A stretch of 64,000 nucleotides of DNA from Comamonas sp. GB3 AK4-5 (GCF_041320665.1 NZ_CP166730.1:3286001-3350000); one strand, 5' to 3'. Counted from the stretch's first letter, positions 1-9,411 are shown. The notes: generated by a model from the sequence alone, not told the origin. Numbers and translations: made by a program.

Positions 1-999
1 CGCGGCCCCACCAAAGCTCAGCCCCCACAAGGCCACGGCCAGATAGACCGCGGCCGGCCACCCGCCGGCCATGGCCAGCACCAGCACCGCCGCCGCGAAG
101 CCCGCCAGACTCACCAGGCTGAGCCGGCGCAGCATGCGGTCAATCCACAGACCGCTGAGGCCCAGGCCCACCATGGAGGCCAGGCCAAACACCAGCAACA
201 CCTTTCCCACCTGTTCTGCCAGGCCGGCCGGCGCCACCAGCGGCATCACATAGGTGTAGAGCATGTTGTGGGCCAACACCCACAGCACCAGCACGGCCAG
301 CACCGTGCGCACACCGGCAGTGCGCCACACCTGGCGCAGCGGCTTGCGCTGCTGCGCGGCCTGACCCGGAGAGTCTGGCACTTGCAGCGTGATCCAGGCC
401 ATCACCAGCAAAGCCAGCAGCGAGATGGCCGCAAAGCTGGCCCGCCAGCCCAGCGCGGCGCCCAGCCATGCGCCCAGTGGCACCCCCAGTGCCATGGCCA
501 GGGGGGCCCCCACACCGGAGATGGCCAATGCCCGCCCCGCAAGATGGGGCGGCACCAGACGCCGCGCGTAACCGGCCAACATGCCCCAGATCAGGCCCGT
601 GGCCATGCCCGCCAGCAAACGGGCCGCCAGAACCAGTCCATAGCTGCTGCTCCACGCCGTGACGCTGTTGAACACCAGAATGGCCGACAGCGCCACCAGC
701 AGCAGCGGACGGCGACGCCAGCCCAGGGTGGCAGCCGTCAGCGGTACCGCGGCCACCAAAGCGCCCACGGCATATGCCGTGACCAACTGGCCCGCCTGGG
801 TGGGCGTGATCTGCAGATCGGCGCTGATGGGCAGCAACATGCCGGCAGGCAGGGTTTCGGTCATCAACGCCAGAAAGCCGGCCATGGCCAGGGCCAGCAA
901 GGCGGCCAGCGGCAGCCGGTCGGAAGTGGGCGCTACAGCAGCCGCAGAAACAGAAGCCGCCGCAGATGCCGCAGCGGTGCAGGAAGAAGGGGTCGTCAT
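1..999 (-). CDS. MFS transporter, DHA1-like drug/sugar efflux permease (C-terminus cut off by window edge)
   Basis: The reverse strand is open from an ATG at 999 to base 1 without a stop, giving 333 codons, so the C-terminal part of a roughly 390-400 residue permease lies outside the window. The start has a good ribosome site (AAGGAA, 5 bases before ATG). After a short Ala/Ser-rich cytoplasmic tail, hydrophobic segments alternate with basic loops, beginning near residue 24 (LPLAALLALAMAGFLALM). The family motif region GWRRRPLL follows the second segment, and LLAGMATGLIWGMLAGYARR fits helix 4. This is typical of 12-TM DHA1 exporters of the arabinose-efflux/Bcr type. The divergent LysR gene next to it is the usual arrangement for a regulator that controls its neighbouring exporter. 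The substrate cannot be read from sequence. Confidence 0.85.
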   Translation of the reverse strand, partial: MTTPSSCTAAASAAASVSAAAVAPTSDRLPLAALLALAMAGFLALMTETLPAGMLLPISADLQITPTQAGQLVTAYAVGALVAAVPLTAATLGWRRRPLLLVALSAILVFNSVTAWSSSYGLVLAARLLAGMATGLIWGMLAGYARRLVPPHLAGRALAISGVGAPLAMALGVPLGAWLGAALGWRASFAAISLLALLVMAWITLQVPDSPGQAAQQRKPLRQVWRTAGVRTVLAVLVLWVLAHNMLYTYVMPLVAPAGLAEQVGKVLLVFGLASMVGLGLSGLWIDRMLRRLSLVSLAGFAAAVLVLAMAGGWPAAVYLAVALWGLSFGGAA

Positions 1000-1133
1000 C
1001 GGGATTCCTTGCCCGCAGCCACCATGGCTGTCGGGGGTGGTTGGCAGTGTGGGCCCGGCAACATTAAAGAAAAACAGGCTACAGTTCAAAATTCTTGTGA
1101 CTACCAAGTCATCAATCAAAAGAAAGACACGCC
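1000..1133. promoter_or_regulatory. Divergent promoter region between MFS gene and LysR gene
   Basis: This 134-bp non-coding gap between divergently transcribed genes is where a LysR-type regulator usually binds. It is locally AT-richer near 1075-1130 than the flanking genes. I could not pin down a confident T-N11-A operator or -35/-10 pair, so it is marked as a region only. Confidence 0.4.
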
Positions 1134-2069
1134 ATGGAACATCTGGGCGCATTGCAGGTGTTTGTGCGGGCCGGTGAGACGCGCAGCTTCACTGCGGCGG
1201 GGCAGCAGCTGGGTATCTCGGCCTCGGCCGTCAGCAAGGCCATCGTGCGGCTGGAAGCGCGCCTGGGCGTGCGCCTGTTCCACCGCTCCACACGCACCAT
1301 CCACCTGACGCCCGAGGGCACCTTGTTTCTGGAGCGCTGCCGCCGCATCCTCTGCGAAGTCGAAGCGGCAGAGGCCGAGCTGCAGCACACACAGGCCACG
1401 CCCAGCGGCCTGCTGCGTATCAGCCTGCCCTCGGTGGGGAGCTTGTTCATGCCTTTGCTGGGCGCGTTTCAGCGGCTGTACCCCGACATCACGCTGGACA
1501 TCGACTATTCCGACCGGCTGGTGGATGTGATCGAGGAAGGCTTTGATGCCGTGATTCGCTCCGGCACGCCCAGCGACTCCCGCCTGACCGCGCGGCGCCT
1601 GGGCAGCTGCCGCCGCGTGCTGATTGGCAGCCCGGCCTATTTCGCCCAAACCGGCACACCCGAGCGCCCCGAGGACCTGGCCCGCCACGCCTGCCTGCTC
1701 TACCGCTTTCCCAGCACCGGCAAGCTGGATGTGTGGCCGGTGCTGCGCGGCAGCGCCCTGTCGCCCCAGGAGCTGCCGGTGGGCATGGTGACCAACACCC
1801 TGGACCCGCAGCTGAGCTTTGCCGAGCAGGGTTTTGGCATTGCCTGCCTGCCCGAGCTGGCGGTGCATGCCCCGCTGCAGCAAGGCCGGTTGGTCACGGT
1901 GCTGGACGCCTACAACCAGGAGCAGATGGTGTTTTATGTGCTGTGGCCCGCCAGCCGCCAGCTCTCGCCCAAGATCCGGGCCTTTGTGGACTTTGTCGCG
2001 GCACGGCTGTTTCGGCCTTGGCCCGAGGGCGTGGGCACGCCGGTCAGCGACAGCGGCGCCCCCGCATGA
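1134..2069 (+). CDS. LysR-family transcriptional regulator
   Basis: This 311-residue protein has the standard LysR length. Residues 1-60 form the winged helix-turn-helix (VFVRAGETRSFTAAGQQLGI, then SASAVSKAIVRLEARLGVRL and FHRSTRTIHLTPEG). Residues about 90-295 form the two-lobed inducer-binding domain, starting at GLLRISLPSVGSLFMPLLG. The subfamily resembles the CrgA/DmlR-like group in which an aromatic or small organic acid is sensed. It is transcribed away from the MFS exporter at 1-999 and probably regulates it and itself. The effector is unknown. The start at 1134 is the only ATG before the HTH. Confidence 0.9.
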   Translation: MEHLGALQVFVRAGETRSFTAAGQQLGISASAVSKAIVRLEARLGVRLFHRSTRTIHLTPEGTLFLERCRRILCEVEAAEAELQHTQATPSGLLRISLPSVGSLFMPLLGAFQRLYPDITLDIDYSDRLVDVIEEGFDAVIRSGTPSDSRLTARRLGSCRRVLIGSPAYFAQTGTPERPEDLARHACLLYRFPSTGKLDVWPVLRGSALSPQELPVGMVTNTLDPQLSFAEQGFGIACLPELAVHAPLQQGRLVTVLDAYNQEQMVFYVLWPASRQLSPKIRAFVDFVAARLFRPWPEGVGTPVSDSGAPA

Positions 2070-2095
2070 AAAAAGGGAGCGCCTCGCGCTCCCTT
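2069..2095 (-). terminator. Rho-independent terminator of the tct operon (minus strand)
   Basis: A 10-bp perfect stem (2073-2082 with 2086-2095) has a 3-base loop. On the minus strand it is followed by six T residues (2074-2069), so it ends transcription coming from tctA. On the plus strand the hairpin also follows the LysR stop codon directly but lacks a T run. Confidence 0.8.
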
Positions 2096-2135
2096 GCAGG
2101 TGACTGCAGCCTGATGGCTGCAGTCAGTCTCCCCG

Positions 2136-3665
2136 CTAGACCGATGCCGTGGGGCTGCCGCCATGCAGGGCCATGCGGCGCTCGGCCCAATGCTTGAGTG
2201 CACGCGGCACGATGAGCACGGACAGCACGATGATGATCAGCGTCAGCGACATGGGGCGCTGCAAGAAGATGGCAAAGCTGCCTTCGCCAATGGCCACCGC
2301 ATTGCGCATCTGTGCCTCGGCCAGCGGGCCAAGAATCATGCCCACCACCACCGGTGCGGTGGGGAAGTCAAAGCGGCGCATCAACACACCCAGCAGGCCT
2401 ATGCCATACAGCAGAAACAGATCGAAGGTGCTCTGGCGCATGCCATAGGCGCCCACGGTGGCGAAGATCAAGATGCCGGCATACAGCTGGGGGCGCGGTA
2501 CTTTCAGGAGCTTGACCCACATGCCCACCATGGGCAGGTTCAGCACCAGCAGCATCACGTTGCCGATGTAAAGCGATGCAATCAGCGCCCACACCAGGGC
2601 GGCCGAGCTGGTGAACAGCTGGGGGCCGGGGTTGATGCCGTAGTTCTGGAAAGCGCCCAGCAGCACGGCCGTGGTGTTGCTGGTGGGAATGCCCAGGGTC
2701 AGCAGCGGAATCAGCGCCGCCGTCACCGTGGCATTGTTGGCGGCCTCGGGGCCGGCCACGCCTTCGATGGCGCCCTGCTTGCCGAACTCGGCCTTGTTCT
2801 CGCCCTTGGCCAGCTTTTTCTCGGTGGCATAGCTCAAAAAGGTCGGGATCTCGGTGCCGCCGGCGGGAATACAGCCAAAGGGCGTGCCGATGATGGTGCC
2901 GCGAATCCAGGCCGGCCAGGAACGCTTCCAGTCGCGTGCCGACATATGCACCCGGGTCAGCTTGTTCTGCGACTCCTCCACCTTGCCCTCGAACAGCGCC
3001 GCATACAGCACCTCGGCCACGGCAAACAGGCCCACGGCCACCAGCACGATGTCGATGCCATCGAGCAGCTCCATGCGGTCGGCCGTGTAACGGGCCGAGC
3101 CCGAGATCTGGTCCATGCCCACGCAGCCCAGGGCCAGGCCCAGGAACAGCGCCGTCATGCCGCGCAGACTGCTTTGGCCCAGCACCGCGCTCACGGTGGT
3201 GAAGGCCAGCACCATCAGCATGAAGTACTCGGGCGGGCCCAGCTTGACGGCGAAGTCAGCCACCGTGGGCGCGAACAGCGTCACGATCACCGTGGCAATC
3301 GTGCCGGCCACAAAGGAGCCTATGGCCGAGGTGGCCAGGGCCGCCCCGGCGCGGCCGCTCTTGGCCATTTTGTTGCCCTCCATGGCCGTGACCATGCTGG
3401 CCGTCTCGCCCGGGGTGTTCAGCAAAATGGAGGTGGTGGAGCCGCCATACATGGCGCCGTAGTAGATGCCGGCGAAGAAGATCATCGAGGCCGTGATCTC
3501 CACCTTGGCGGTGATGGGCAGCAGCATGGCCACGGCCACGGCCGGACCGATACCGGGCAGCACGCCCACGGCCGTGCCCAGGGCACAGCCCAGCAGCGCC
3601 CACAGCAAATTGATGGGTGTGGCGGCGGTGGCAAAGCCCGCCATCAATGCGTCAAACAGTTCCAT
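2136..3665 (-). CDS. tctA: Tripartite tricarboxylate transporter, large membrane subunit TctA
   Basis: This 509-residue polytopic protein is the large permease of a TTT transporter (TctABC), which imports citrate or another carboxylate with a periplasmic binding protein. Seen in the sequence: the TctA start ([11 protein letters not shown]), the Gly/Pro-rich motifs [17 protein letters not shown] and [15 protein letters not shown], and about a dozen hydrophobic segments. Length matches the family (about 500). The ATG at 3665 overlaps the tctB stop by one base (TAATG), so translation is coupled. An upstream in-frame extension to 4154 overlaps tctB and is not believed. Confidence 0.96.
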   Translation of the reverse strand: MELFDALMAGFATAATPINLLWALLGCALGTAVGVLPGIGPAVAVAMLLPITAKVEITASMIFFAGIYYGAMYGGSTTSILLNTPGETASMVTAMEGNKMAKSGRAGAALATSAIGSFVAGTIATVIVTLFAPTVADFAVKLGPPEYFMLMVLAFTTVSAVLGQSSLRGMTALFLGLALGCVGMDQISGSARYTADRMELLDGIDIVLVAVGLFAVAEVLYAALFEGKVEESQNKLTRVHMSARDWKRSWPAWIRGTIIGTPFGCIPAGGTEIPTFLSYATEKKLAKGENKAEFGKQGAIEGVAGPEAANNATVTAALIPLLTLGIPTSNTTAVLLGAFQNYGINPGPQLFTSSAALVWALIASLYIGNVMLLVLNLPMVGMWVKLLKVPRPQLYAGILIFATVGAYGMRQSTFDLFLLYGIGLLGVLMRRFDFPTAPVVVGMILGPLAEAQMRNAVAIGEGSFAIFLQRPMSLTLIIIVLSVLIVPRALKHWAERRMALHGGSPTASV

Positions 3666-4234
3666 TACAGCCACCCCGTCTCGGTCAGGCCCGGTAGATT
3701 GATGGCCAGGAATTGCGTAAAGGCCCAAAACACTGGTGCCGCAATCAAGAGGCCGACCACGGCGTCCTTGAGCAAGGTCTTGGGCGTCAGCGTATGTGCC
3801 TGGTGGGCCGCGCGGCGCAGGCCTTGCACGGCAAGGAGATAGCACAGCGTGCAGCTGATGATGAAGCCCAGGTGCTCGATCAGCCCGGCGTTCAGCAGCA
3901 TGCCGGCCGACACCCAGACAAAGGCGCCGATATCGGCACGGCCCGAGCCACCGCCGGAGCCGGCATGGCGGTAGCCACCGGTTTTGGCCTCCCAGACCAG
4001 CCACAGACCGCACACGGCCAACACGGCCGCGCACAACCAGGGCACAAAGGCCGGGCCCACGCCGCCATAGCCGGCGTCGCCCGCGATATGCGAGGCACCC
4101 CAGGCCATGCCGGCAGCCAGCAGCACCACGGCAGTGCCCACAGCGGCCTGCCATTTCGCAGAAGGAATGACTCCGTCCTCCGGCGTCGAGTCGGCAGACC
4201 GCATCTCAGTGTCTGCTGCAATAGGTTTTGTCAT
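3665..4234 (-). CDS. tctB: Tripartite tricarboxylate transporter, small membrane subunit TctB
   Basis: This 189-residue small permease subunit has four hydrophobic segments (for example WQAAVGTAVVLLAAGMAWGA near residue 29 and ADIGAFVWVSAGMLLNAGLI in the middle). It shows the weak conservation typical of TctB. I chose the ATG at 4234 because AGGAG sits six bases upstream; a longer in-frame start at 4309 has no such site and adds a non-conserved tail. It lies between tctC and tctA in the usual C-B-A order and is coupled to tctA. A 278-bp gap with a dispersed repeat separates it from tctC. Confidence 0.92.
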   Translation of the reverse strand: MTKPIAADTEMRSADSTPEDGVIPSAKWQAAVGTAVVLLAAGMAWGASHIAGDAGYGGVGPAFVPWLCAAVLAVCGLWLVWEAKTGGYRHAGSGGGSGRADIGAFVWVSAGMLLNAGLIEHLGFIISCTLCYLLAVQGLRRAAHQAHTLTPKTLLKDAVVGLLIAAPVFWAFTQFLAINLPGLTETGWL

Positions 4235-4393
4235 AGATGTCTCCTGATAAGGAGGGCGCTGGAGGCGATTGGCAAGCCAACAAGCTTCTAGCGCATATGC
4301 AGAGCGCATAGACCGCTCCGCTTATGAGAGCACCGCAAGCGGTGCAAGTAAATTCAGTGAGTACAACAGGCCCTGAAACCGACGTAGCCTCGC

Positions 4394-4509
4394 CCCCCTA
4401 TACCAGGGCTGCCGCGCAAGGGCCGCCCCGCAGCGCTGGCAGCGTCCCCCTGCCCGCGAGCGCAGCTCGCGAAGAGCGGGGGGAAGGCGCCGCAGGCGAC
4501 TCAGGGGGG
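4394..4509 (-). repeat. Dispersed GC-rich intergenic repeat, copy 1 (after tctC)
   Basis: Read on the minus strand, this block begins CCCCCCTGAGTCGCC three bases after the tctC stop. It continues through a C-run, a variable inner hairpin, GGGCAGGGGGACG, CTGCCAGCGCTGCGGGGCGG and CCCTTGCGCGGCAGCCCTGG. The same ordered blocks occur at 61504-61613 and 61691-61780. The gap between tctB and tctC (4235-4512) holds nothing else apart from a small hairpin near 4328-4343. Confidence 0.8.
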
Positions 4510-4512
4510 TGT

Positions 4513-5475
4513 TCAGACCATGCCGGAGCGGGTCATGGTGTCCCGCAGGCTGGCAAAGTCCTTGTCCACAAAGCTGGCAAAGGCGTCGCCGGCCAGCCAT
4601 GCGGGCGTCCAGCCGTTCTTTTCCAGGGCTTCGGCCCAGGCCTTGCTCTTGGTGGCTTTTTCCACCTTGGCGATCAGCTCGTCGCGCTGGGCCTTGCTGA
4701 TGCCGGGGCCGGCATACACGCCGCGCCAGTTGCCTATGGACACGTCGATGCCCTGCTCCTTGAGCGTGGACACATTGGGCAGGTCCTTGAGGCGCTCTTC
4801 CGAGGTCACGCCCACAGGCTTCATCTTGCCAGTGGCGATGTATTCGGCGAATTCGCTATAGCCGCTGCCGCCAATGGTCACATTGCCGCCCAGGATGGCG
4901 GAGATGGCTTCCCCGCCCCCACGGAAGGCCACGTGGTTGATCTTGGCCGGGTCCACACCCACGGCGCGGGCGATCATGGCGGCCGCGATGTGCTCGGTGG
5001 AGCCGCGCGAGCCACCACCCCATTTGACGGAGCCGGGGTCTTTCTTGAGCTGGGCAATCACCTCGGCCATGCTCTTGTAGGGCGAGTTGGCGGGCAGCAC
5101 AAACACGTTGTATTCGCTGGTCAGGCGCGCCAGCGGCGTGGCCTGGGCCAGGGTCACCGGCGGCTTGCCGGTGATGATGCCGCCCAGCATCACAGCCCCC
5201 ATCACCATCAGCGCATTGGCATCGCCCTTGCTGCCGTTGACGAACTGCGCCAGGCCGATGGCACCGGCGGCACCACCCTTGTTGTCATAGGTCACGGTCG
5301 AGGCCACGCCGGCATCGATCAAGGCCTTGCCCAGCGCGCGGCCCGTGGTGTCCCAGCCGCCGCCGGGGTTGGCCGGCAGCATCATCTTCATGGCCACGGA
5401 AGCTTGTGCCGACAGGGGCAGGCTGCTGGCGGCTGCCAGTGCCATCATGGACTTGAGAAAGGTATCGCGTCGCAT
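4513..5475 (-). CDS. tctC: Tripartite tricarboxylate transporter substrate-binding protein TctC (BUG family)
   Basis: This 320-residue exported protein has a signal peptide (RRDTFLKSMMALAAASSLPL, then cleavage after SAQA) and the BUG-family fold. Motifs seen are PANPGGGWDTTGRALGKAL near residue 35, YDNKGGAAGAIG, and GGGSRGSTEHIAAAMIA. It binds the carboxylate in the periplasm and delivers it to TctAB. The ATG at 5475 has AGGAG seven bases upstream. It is the first gene of tctCBA and is divergent from the tctDE-like genes that probably control it. The ligand may be citrate, but many BUG proteins bind other carboxylates. Confidence 0.95.
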   Translation of the reverse strand: MRRDTFLKSMMALAAASSLPLSAQASVAMKMMLPANPGGGWDTTGRALGKALIDAGVASTVTYDNKGGAAGAIGLAQFVNGSKGDANALMVMGAVMLGGIITGKPPVTLAQATPLARLTSEYNVFVLPANSPYKSMAEVIAQLKKDPGSVKWGGGSRGSTEHIAAAMIARAVGVDPAKINHVAFRGGGEAISAILGGNVTIGGSGYSEFAEYIATGKMKPVGVTSEERLKDLPNVSTLKEQGIDVSIGNWRGVYAGPGISKAQRDELIAKVEKATKSKAWAEALEKNGWTPAWLAGDAFASFVDKDFASLRDTMTRSGMV

Positions 5476-5652
5476 GGGTGTCTCCTTCTGAATTTATGGA
5501 TACGCTTCCTGGCAGACCATGCGCGGCGCGGCCCGCAGGAGGTCTGCCGATCATGCAGCGCCAGCCTGTCAAACCGCTGTCCACCAATCCCCGTGAAAAC
5601 CCCAGGTCACCATGCCGCAGCGCCAGCTTGCGCGGTGCTATGGTGCTGCGCC
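5476..5652. promoter_or_regulatory. Divergent control region between tctC and the tctD-like gene
   Basis: This 177-bp non-coding gap must hold the promoters for tctCBA (leftward) and the two-component genes (rightward). By analogy with tct loci elsewhere the TctD-like regulator should bind here. I could not define an operator by eye. Confidence 0.45.
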
Positions 5653-6342
5653 ATGCAGATACTGCTTGTCGAAGATGACCTCAGCATGCAGGCCACGCTG
5701 CAACGCGCCCTGCTGCGCCGCGGCATGCAAGTGCACCTGGTGGGGGATGGCCTGCAAGCCCTGCAGCGCTGGCAGGCCCAGCCACCCGACGCCCTGGTGC
5801 TGGACCTGAGCCTGCCCGGCCTGGACGGTCTGGAGGTGCTGGCCCAGGGCCGTGCCCTGGGGCTTGCCACGCCAGTACTGGTGCTCACCGCCCGCAGCAC
5901 CGTGGGCGACCGCGTGCTGGGCCTGAATGCCGGTGCCGATGACTATCTGCCCAAACCCTTTGATCTGGATGAGCTGGAAGCGCGGCTGCGCGCCCTGTTG
6001 CGCCGTAGCAGCACGGCGACAGCCGCCCCCTCGGGCTCGGACCACAGCGTGCAGCTGGGCCATATGCGCTATGAGCGCGACAGCGGCGCTGTTTACCACC
6101 TGGGCGAGCCCATGGACTTCACGCCACGAGAACGTGCGCTGATGCAGGCGCTGCTGGCGCGCCCCGGCCAGGCCGTGGCCAAGGAGCGGCTGTATGCCCT
6201 GGTGTTTCCGGGTGAAGCCACCGTGCAGTACGAAGCCATCGAAGTGGTGGTTTACCGCCTGCGCAAAAAGCTGGCGGGCACCGGGGTGGACCTGGTGACG
6301 CTGCGCGGCCTGGGCTATTTGCTCAAGCAAAGCCAGGGCTGA
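5653..6342 (+). CDS. tctD: TctD-like OmpR-family response regulator
   Basis: This 229-residue protein has an N-terminal receiver domain (MQILLVEDD, residues 1-10; phospho-acceptor Asp in ALVLDLSLPGLDG near residue 51; Lys in LPKPFD near 102) and a C-terminal winged-helix DNA-binding domain (about 135-225, with FTPRERALMQALL and VVVYRLRKKL). I placed the start at 5653 because the receiver fold begins exactly there; the in-frame DNA upstream runs through the divergent promoter and the tctC gene. It lies 4 bp before the sensor kinase and opposite tctC, which points to control of tricarboxylate uptake. Confidence 0.93.
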   Translation: MQILLVEDDLSMQATLQRALLRRGMQVHLVGDGLQALQRWQAQPPDALVLDLSLPGLDGLEVLAQGRALGLATPVLVLTARSTVGDRVLGLNAGADDYLPKPFDLDELEARLRALLRRSSTATAAPSGSDHSVQLGHMRYERDSGAVYHLGEPMDFTPRERALMQALLARPGQAVAKERLYALVFPGEATVQYEAIEVVVYRLRKKLAGTGVDLVTLRGLGYLLKQSQG

Positions 6343-6346
6343 AGCC

Positions 6347-7873
6347 ATGTCCGCGCCCACGCCGCCCCCTCTTGCGCACCAGGTTCCGCCGCAGCTGGAG
6401 CGGCCGCTGCTGCTGTGGCATCGCTTGTGGCCCCCCGCGCCCTGGTCGCTGCGGCGCCAGCTGCTGGTGGGCATTTTGCTGCCCGTGGTGCTGTCCATTG
6501 GCTTCAACACCGTCAGCCTGTACCGGGAGTCGCTGCAGACACTGCACACCGCCTATGACCGCACGCTGCTGGCTTCGGCCAAAAGCATCAGCGAACAGCT
6601 GGATGTGGACGGCTATGACGAACATGCCCAGCTGCGCTCCATCGTTCCCTATTCGGCGCTGGAAATCTTTGAGGCCGACAACCAAAGCCGCATGTTCTAC
6701 CGCGTCTCCACCCTGGATGGAGAGCTGGTGTCTGGCTTTGCCGAGCTGCCGTTTTGGCGCGGCCAGATTCCCATGCGCCCGCCCTATGCGGCCCTGGTGG
6801 ATTTCTATGACGCCAAATTCCGTGACCAGCCCGTGCGCGTGGCCGTGCTGCTGCAACCGGTGGCCAGTGCCACGGGCCGCAGCATGGCCGTGATCCAGGT
6901 GGCAGAAACCCTGGAGCTGCGCCGCACGCTGGCCCTGCACCTGCTGGCCGATACGCTGTGGCGCCAGGCCCTGCTGGTGCTGCTGGTGGTGCTCACCGTG
7001 CTGCTGGTGGTGCAGCGGGTGACGCGCCCGGTGCGCCGCATCAGCCAGGCCATGGCTCAGCGCCCGCAGGGTGACCTCAGCCCGCTGGCCCCGCCTGCCG
7101 CACCGCGTGAGCTGCAGCCGCTGCTGGAAGCGACCAACCAGGTCATGGCCCGGCTGAGCCGGCTGCTGCAGCACCAAAAGCGCTTTGTGCGTGATGCGGC
7201 CCACCAGTTGCGCACGCCGCTGGCCGTGCTCAAGACCCAGGTGCAATCGGCTCGCCGCGGCGATATGCCGCCAGCCGAGGCTCTGGCCGAGATCGAAACC
7301 ACGGTGGACCGCGCCACCCAGCTGGCCAACCAGATGCTGGCCCTGGCCAAGGTGGAGCAGCTGCGCCAGGCCCCGGCCCCAGCGGCGCCCATGGCCTGGG
7401 ATGCCATCGTGCGCGAGGTGGCCCTGGACCTGGCCCCACTGGTGGCCGACAAGACCCTGGACTTTGAGCTGCAGGCCGATGCCGCGGTCTGGGTGCAGGC
7501 CCCGGCCTGGATGCTGCGCGAGCTGGTGCGCAATCTGCTGCACAACGCCATACGCCATGCGCCCGTGGGCAGCCCGCTGCGCGTGCAACTGCAGCCTGCG
7601 CCCCAGCCCTCTTCTGCCCAGGACGTCCCGTCCATGGCGCTGCTGCGCATCACCGACAGCGGCCCCGGCATCAGCGCTGAGCTGCAGCAACGACTATTCC
7701 GTCCTTTTTCAGCAGGCGACGGCCATGGCGGCTCCGGCCTGGGCTTGGCCATCTGCCATGAGATTGTTCTGGCCCTGCATGGCCACCTGCAGCTGCGCAA
7801 CCGCCATGCGCCTGGCAGCGACACCATCCACGGCCTGGATGCCGAAGTGCTGCTGCCCCAGGCTTCACTTTGA
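6347..7873 (+). CDS. tctE: TctE-like sensor histidine kinase
   Basis: This 508-residue membrane kinase starts 4 bp after the response regulator gene. It has a TM segment near residues 38-58 (QLLVGILLPVVLSIGFNTVS), a periplasmic sensor of the 2CSK_N type, and a second TM near 200-220 (ALLVLLVVLTVLLVV). A HAMP-like linker follows, then the H box RFVRDAAHQLRTPLAVLKTQ, N box NLLHNAIRHAP, and G boxes TDSGPGI and GHGGSGLGLAI. It should autophosphorylate on the His of the H box and pass phosphate to the neighbouring regulator. The family senses citrate/tricarboxylate; the exact signal here is inferred. Confidence 0.93.
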   Translation: MSAPTPPPLAHQVPPQLERPLLLWHRLWPPAPWSLRRQLLVGILLPVVLSIGFNTVSLYRESLQTLHTAYDRTLLASAKSISEQLDVDGYDEHAQLRSIVPYSALEIFEADNQSRMFYRVSTLDGELVSGFAELPFWRGQIPMRPPYAALVDFYDAKFRDQPVRVAVLLQPVASATGRSMAVIQVAETLELRRTLALHLLADTLWRQALLVLLVVLTVLLVVQRVTRPVRRISQAMAQRPQGDLSPLAPPAAPRELQPLLEATNQVMARLSRLLQHQKRFVRDAAHQLRTPLAVLKTQVQSARRGDMPPAEALAEIETTVDRATQLANQMLALAKVEQLRQAPAPAAPMAWDAIVREVALDLAPLVADKTLDFELQADAAVWVQAPAWMLRELVRNLLHNAIRHAPVGSPLRVQLQPAPQPSSAQDVPSMALLRITDSGPGISAELQQRLFRPFSAGDGHGGSGLGLAICHEIVLALHGHLQLRNRHAPGSDTIHGLDAEVLLPQASL

Positions 7874-7949
7874 ACCCTCGCTGCATGCGTAGCCGCCGAC
7901 ATACATTCGACATACAAACCGGCCCGGGCACAGGCACAATGGCAGCCAT

Positions 7950-8384
7950 ATGAGCGATCTGCTTTCCATGCGACTGGACAAATGGCTGTGGTGTGCGCGC
8001 TTTTACAAGACGCGCAGCCTGGCTGTAGAAGAAATCGGCAAAGGCCGCGTCAGCGTCAACAATGCGCCCACCAAACCTGCACGCGAGGTACGGATTGGAG
8101 ACAGCATTGCTCTGCGCCAGGGCCCGCTGCCACGCACCGTGGTGGTCAAGGCCTTGAGCGGCATGCGCGGGCCGGCCCCCATCGCCCAGCAGCTGTATGA
8201 AGAGACGGCGGAAAGCCTGGCCGAACGCCTGCGTCTGGCCGAGGAGCGTCGCCTGGCTCCCGAACCTGCCGACAGCATTGCCAGCCTGCGCGATGGCCGC
8301 CCCACCAAGCGCGACCGCCGCCAGATCGACCAGGCGCGCAGCGGCTGGGGCGATCGCTGGAGCGCATCGCTCGATGATGTTTAG
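7950..8384 (+). CDS. hslR: S4-domain RNA-binding protein, Hsp15-like
   Basis: This 144-residue basic protein has an S4 RNA-binding domain in residues 7-65 (MRLDKWLWCARFYKTRSLA, then GRVSVN and PAREVRIGD). The tail is charged (PTKRDRRQIDQARSGWGDRW). Hsp15/HslR binds free 50S subunits carrying nascent chains and helps recycle stalled ribosomes. Length and the C-terminal RKRDRR-type motif fit the family. It stands alone, 76 bp after the kinase gene; the 182 bp that follow hold no recognisable gene. Confidence 0.9.
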   Translation: MSDLLSMRLDKWLWCARFYKTRSLAVEEIGKGRVSVNNAPTKPAREVRIGDSIALRQGPLPRTVVVKALSGMRGPAPIAQQLYEETAESLAERLRLAEERRLAPEPADSIASLRDGRPTKRDRRQIDQARSGWGDRWSASLDDV

Positions 8385-8566
8385 CACCTGACAGCCTCGC
8401 TGCGCTTTCGCACACCACGCTCGACTTTGCATAGCAGCTTGTGCTGATCTGCTCAGCACTGCAGCGCATTTCCCCCAGAAACCCGGCGCCACCTCGGGCT
8501 GCCGCATTTCAGGTCCAATGGCCGCTGTTTTTCGGTCAGCCTGGGCGAAATGCCCTTTGAAAATTT

Positions 8567-9355
8567 GTGAAATCCGGTTCGATATGGACACGCACAGCAC
8601 GTGCCGTGATCTGCGCCAGCGCCCTGGCGCTGCTCCCCTCCCTCCACGCCAAATCCCCACCCGCTCCCAACGCTGCTGCCATTTCTGCCGCAGCCACAGG
8701 CTTTGCCGATTGCCCGGAGTTTTTTGCCAACGGCAGGCCTCCGGCGATTGCGCCCCAGCCACGGCTGCGCGCGCTGTGCTATGACGCCTTTGCCGTGCTG
8801 CACAGCGGCAGCACCAAGACCCCGGTCTATGTAGCCCAGCGCATGAACCGCGCCCTGGTCGAGGACGCTAACGAAAAGCGCAGCAACCGCTTCTATGCCG
8901 ATGCCCGTCTACCCCGCGCCGAGCGGGCCGAGCTGGACGACTACAAGCGCTCCGGCTACTCGCGCGGCCATATGGCACCGGCAGGCGACATGCCCACGGC
9001 CCAGGCCATGGCGCAAAGCTTTTCGCTGGCCAATATGGTGCCCCAGTCCATGGCACAAAACAGCGGCCCCTGGGCCCGCATCGAGCAGGACACGCGCCGC
9101 TACGCCCACCGCGCGCGGGGCGATGTCTACATCATCACCGGGCCGGTGTTCCAAGGCGAAGCCGGCACCATAGGCGCCAACCATGTGCATGTGCCTTCCC
9201 ACCTGTTCAAGCTGGTTTACGACGCCCAGACCCAGCGCGCCTGGGTGCATTGGCAGGCGAATGCCGACGATGCGACGGTGACGCGCCCCATCAGCTACCA
9301 AGAGCTGGTGCGCCGCACTGGCATCGAATTTCTCCCCGGCCTGCAAGTGCATTGA
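8567..9355 (+). CDS. Secreted DNA/RNA non-specific endonuclease (NUC1 family)
   Basis: This is a 262-residue protein starting with GTG at 8567; the preceding in-frame stop is at 8558-8560 and no ATG is available before the domain. A signal peptide is visible (RAVICASALALLP, cleavage after LHA near residue 28). The ββα-metal nuclease core shows SRGHMAPAGD at residues 132-141 with general-base His135, LANMVPQ near 154-160, the metal-ligand Asn165 in AQNSGPW, and IITGPVF. The usual DRGH is SRGH here, so the first Asp is replaced. The likely role is periplasmic or extracellular nucleic acid degradation. No immunity gene or secretion partner is adjacent. The ribosome site is weak. Confidence 0.85.
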   Translation: MKSGSIWTRTARAVICASALALLPSLHAKSPPAPNAAAISAAATGFADCPEFFANGRPPAIAPQPRLRALCYDAFAVLHSGSTKTPVYVAQRMNRALVEDANEKRSNRFYADARLPRAERAELDDYKRSGYSRGHMAPAGDMPTAQAMAQSFSLANMVPQSMAQNSGPWARIEQDTRRYAHRARGDVYIITGPVFQGEAGTIGANHVHVPSHLFKLVYDAQTQRAWVHWQANADDATVTRPISYQELVRRTGIEFLPGLQVH

Positions 9356-9411
9356 ATATGCCGTCTTGATGCGAAGCCTTGCGGCTTCGTGGTGCCTCGT
9401 TTGGGGGCGTC

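Noticed and set aside
2163..3842. Open frame of 559 codons on the plus strand opposite tctA and tctB
   Set aside because: It is a shadow of the real minus-strand genes: composition is Gln/His/Arg-rich with no recognisable domain, and TctA/TctB are certain.
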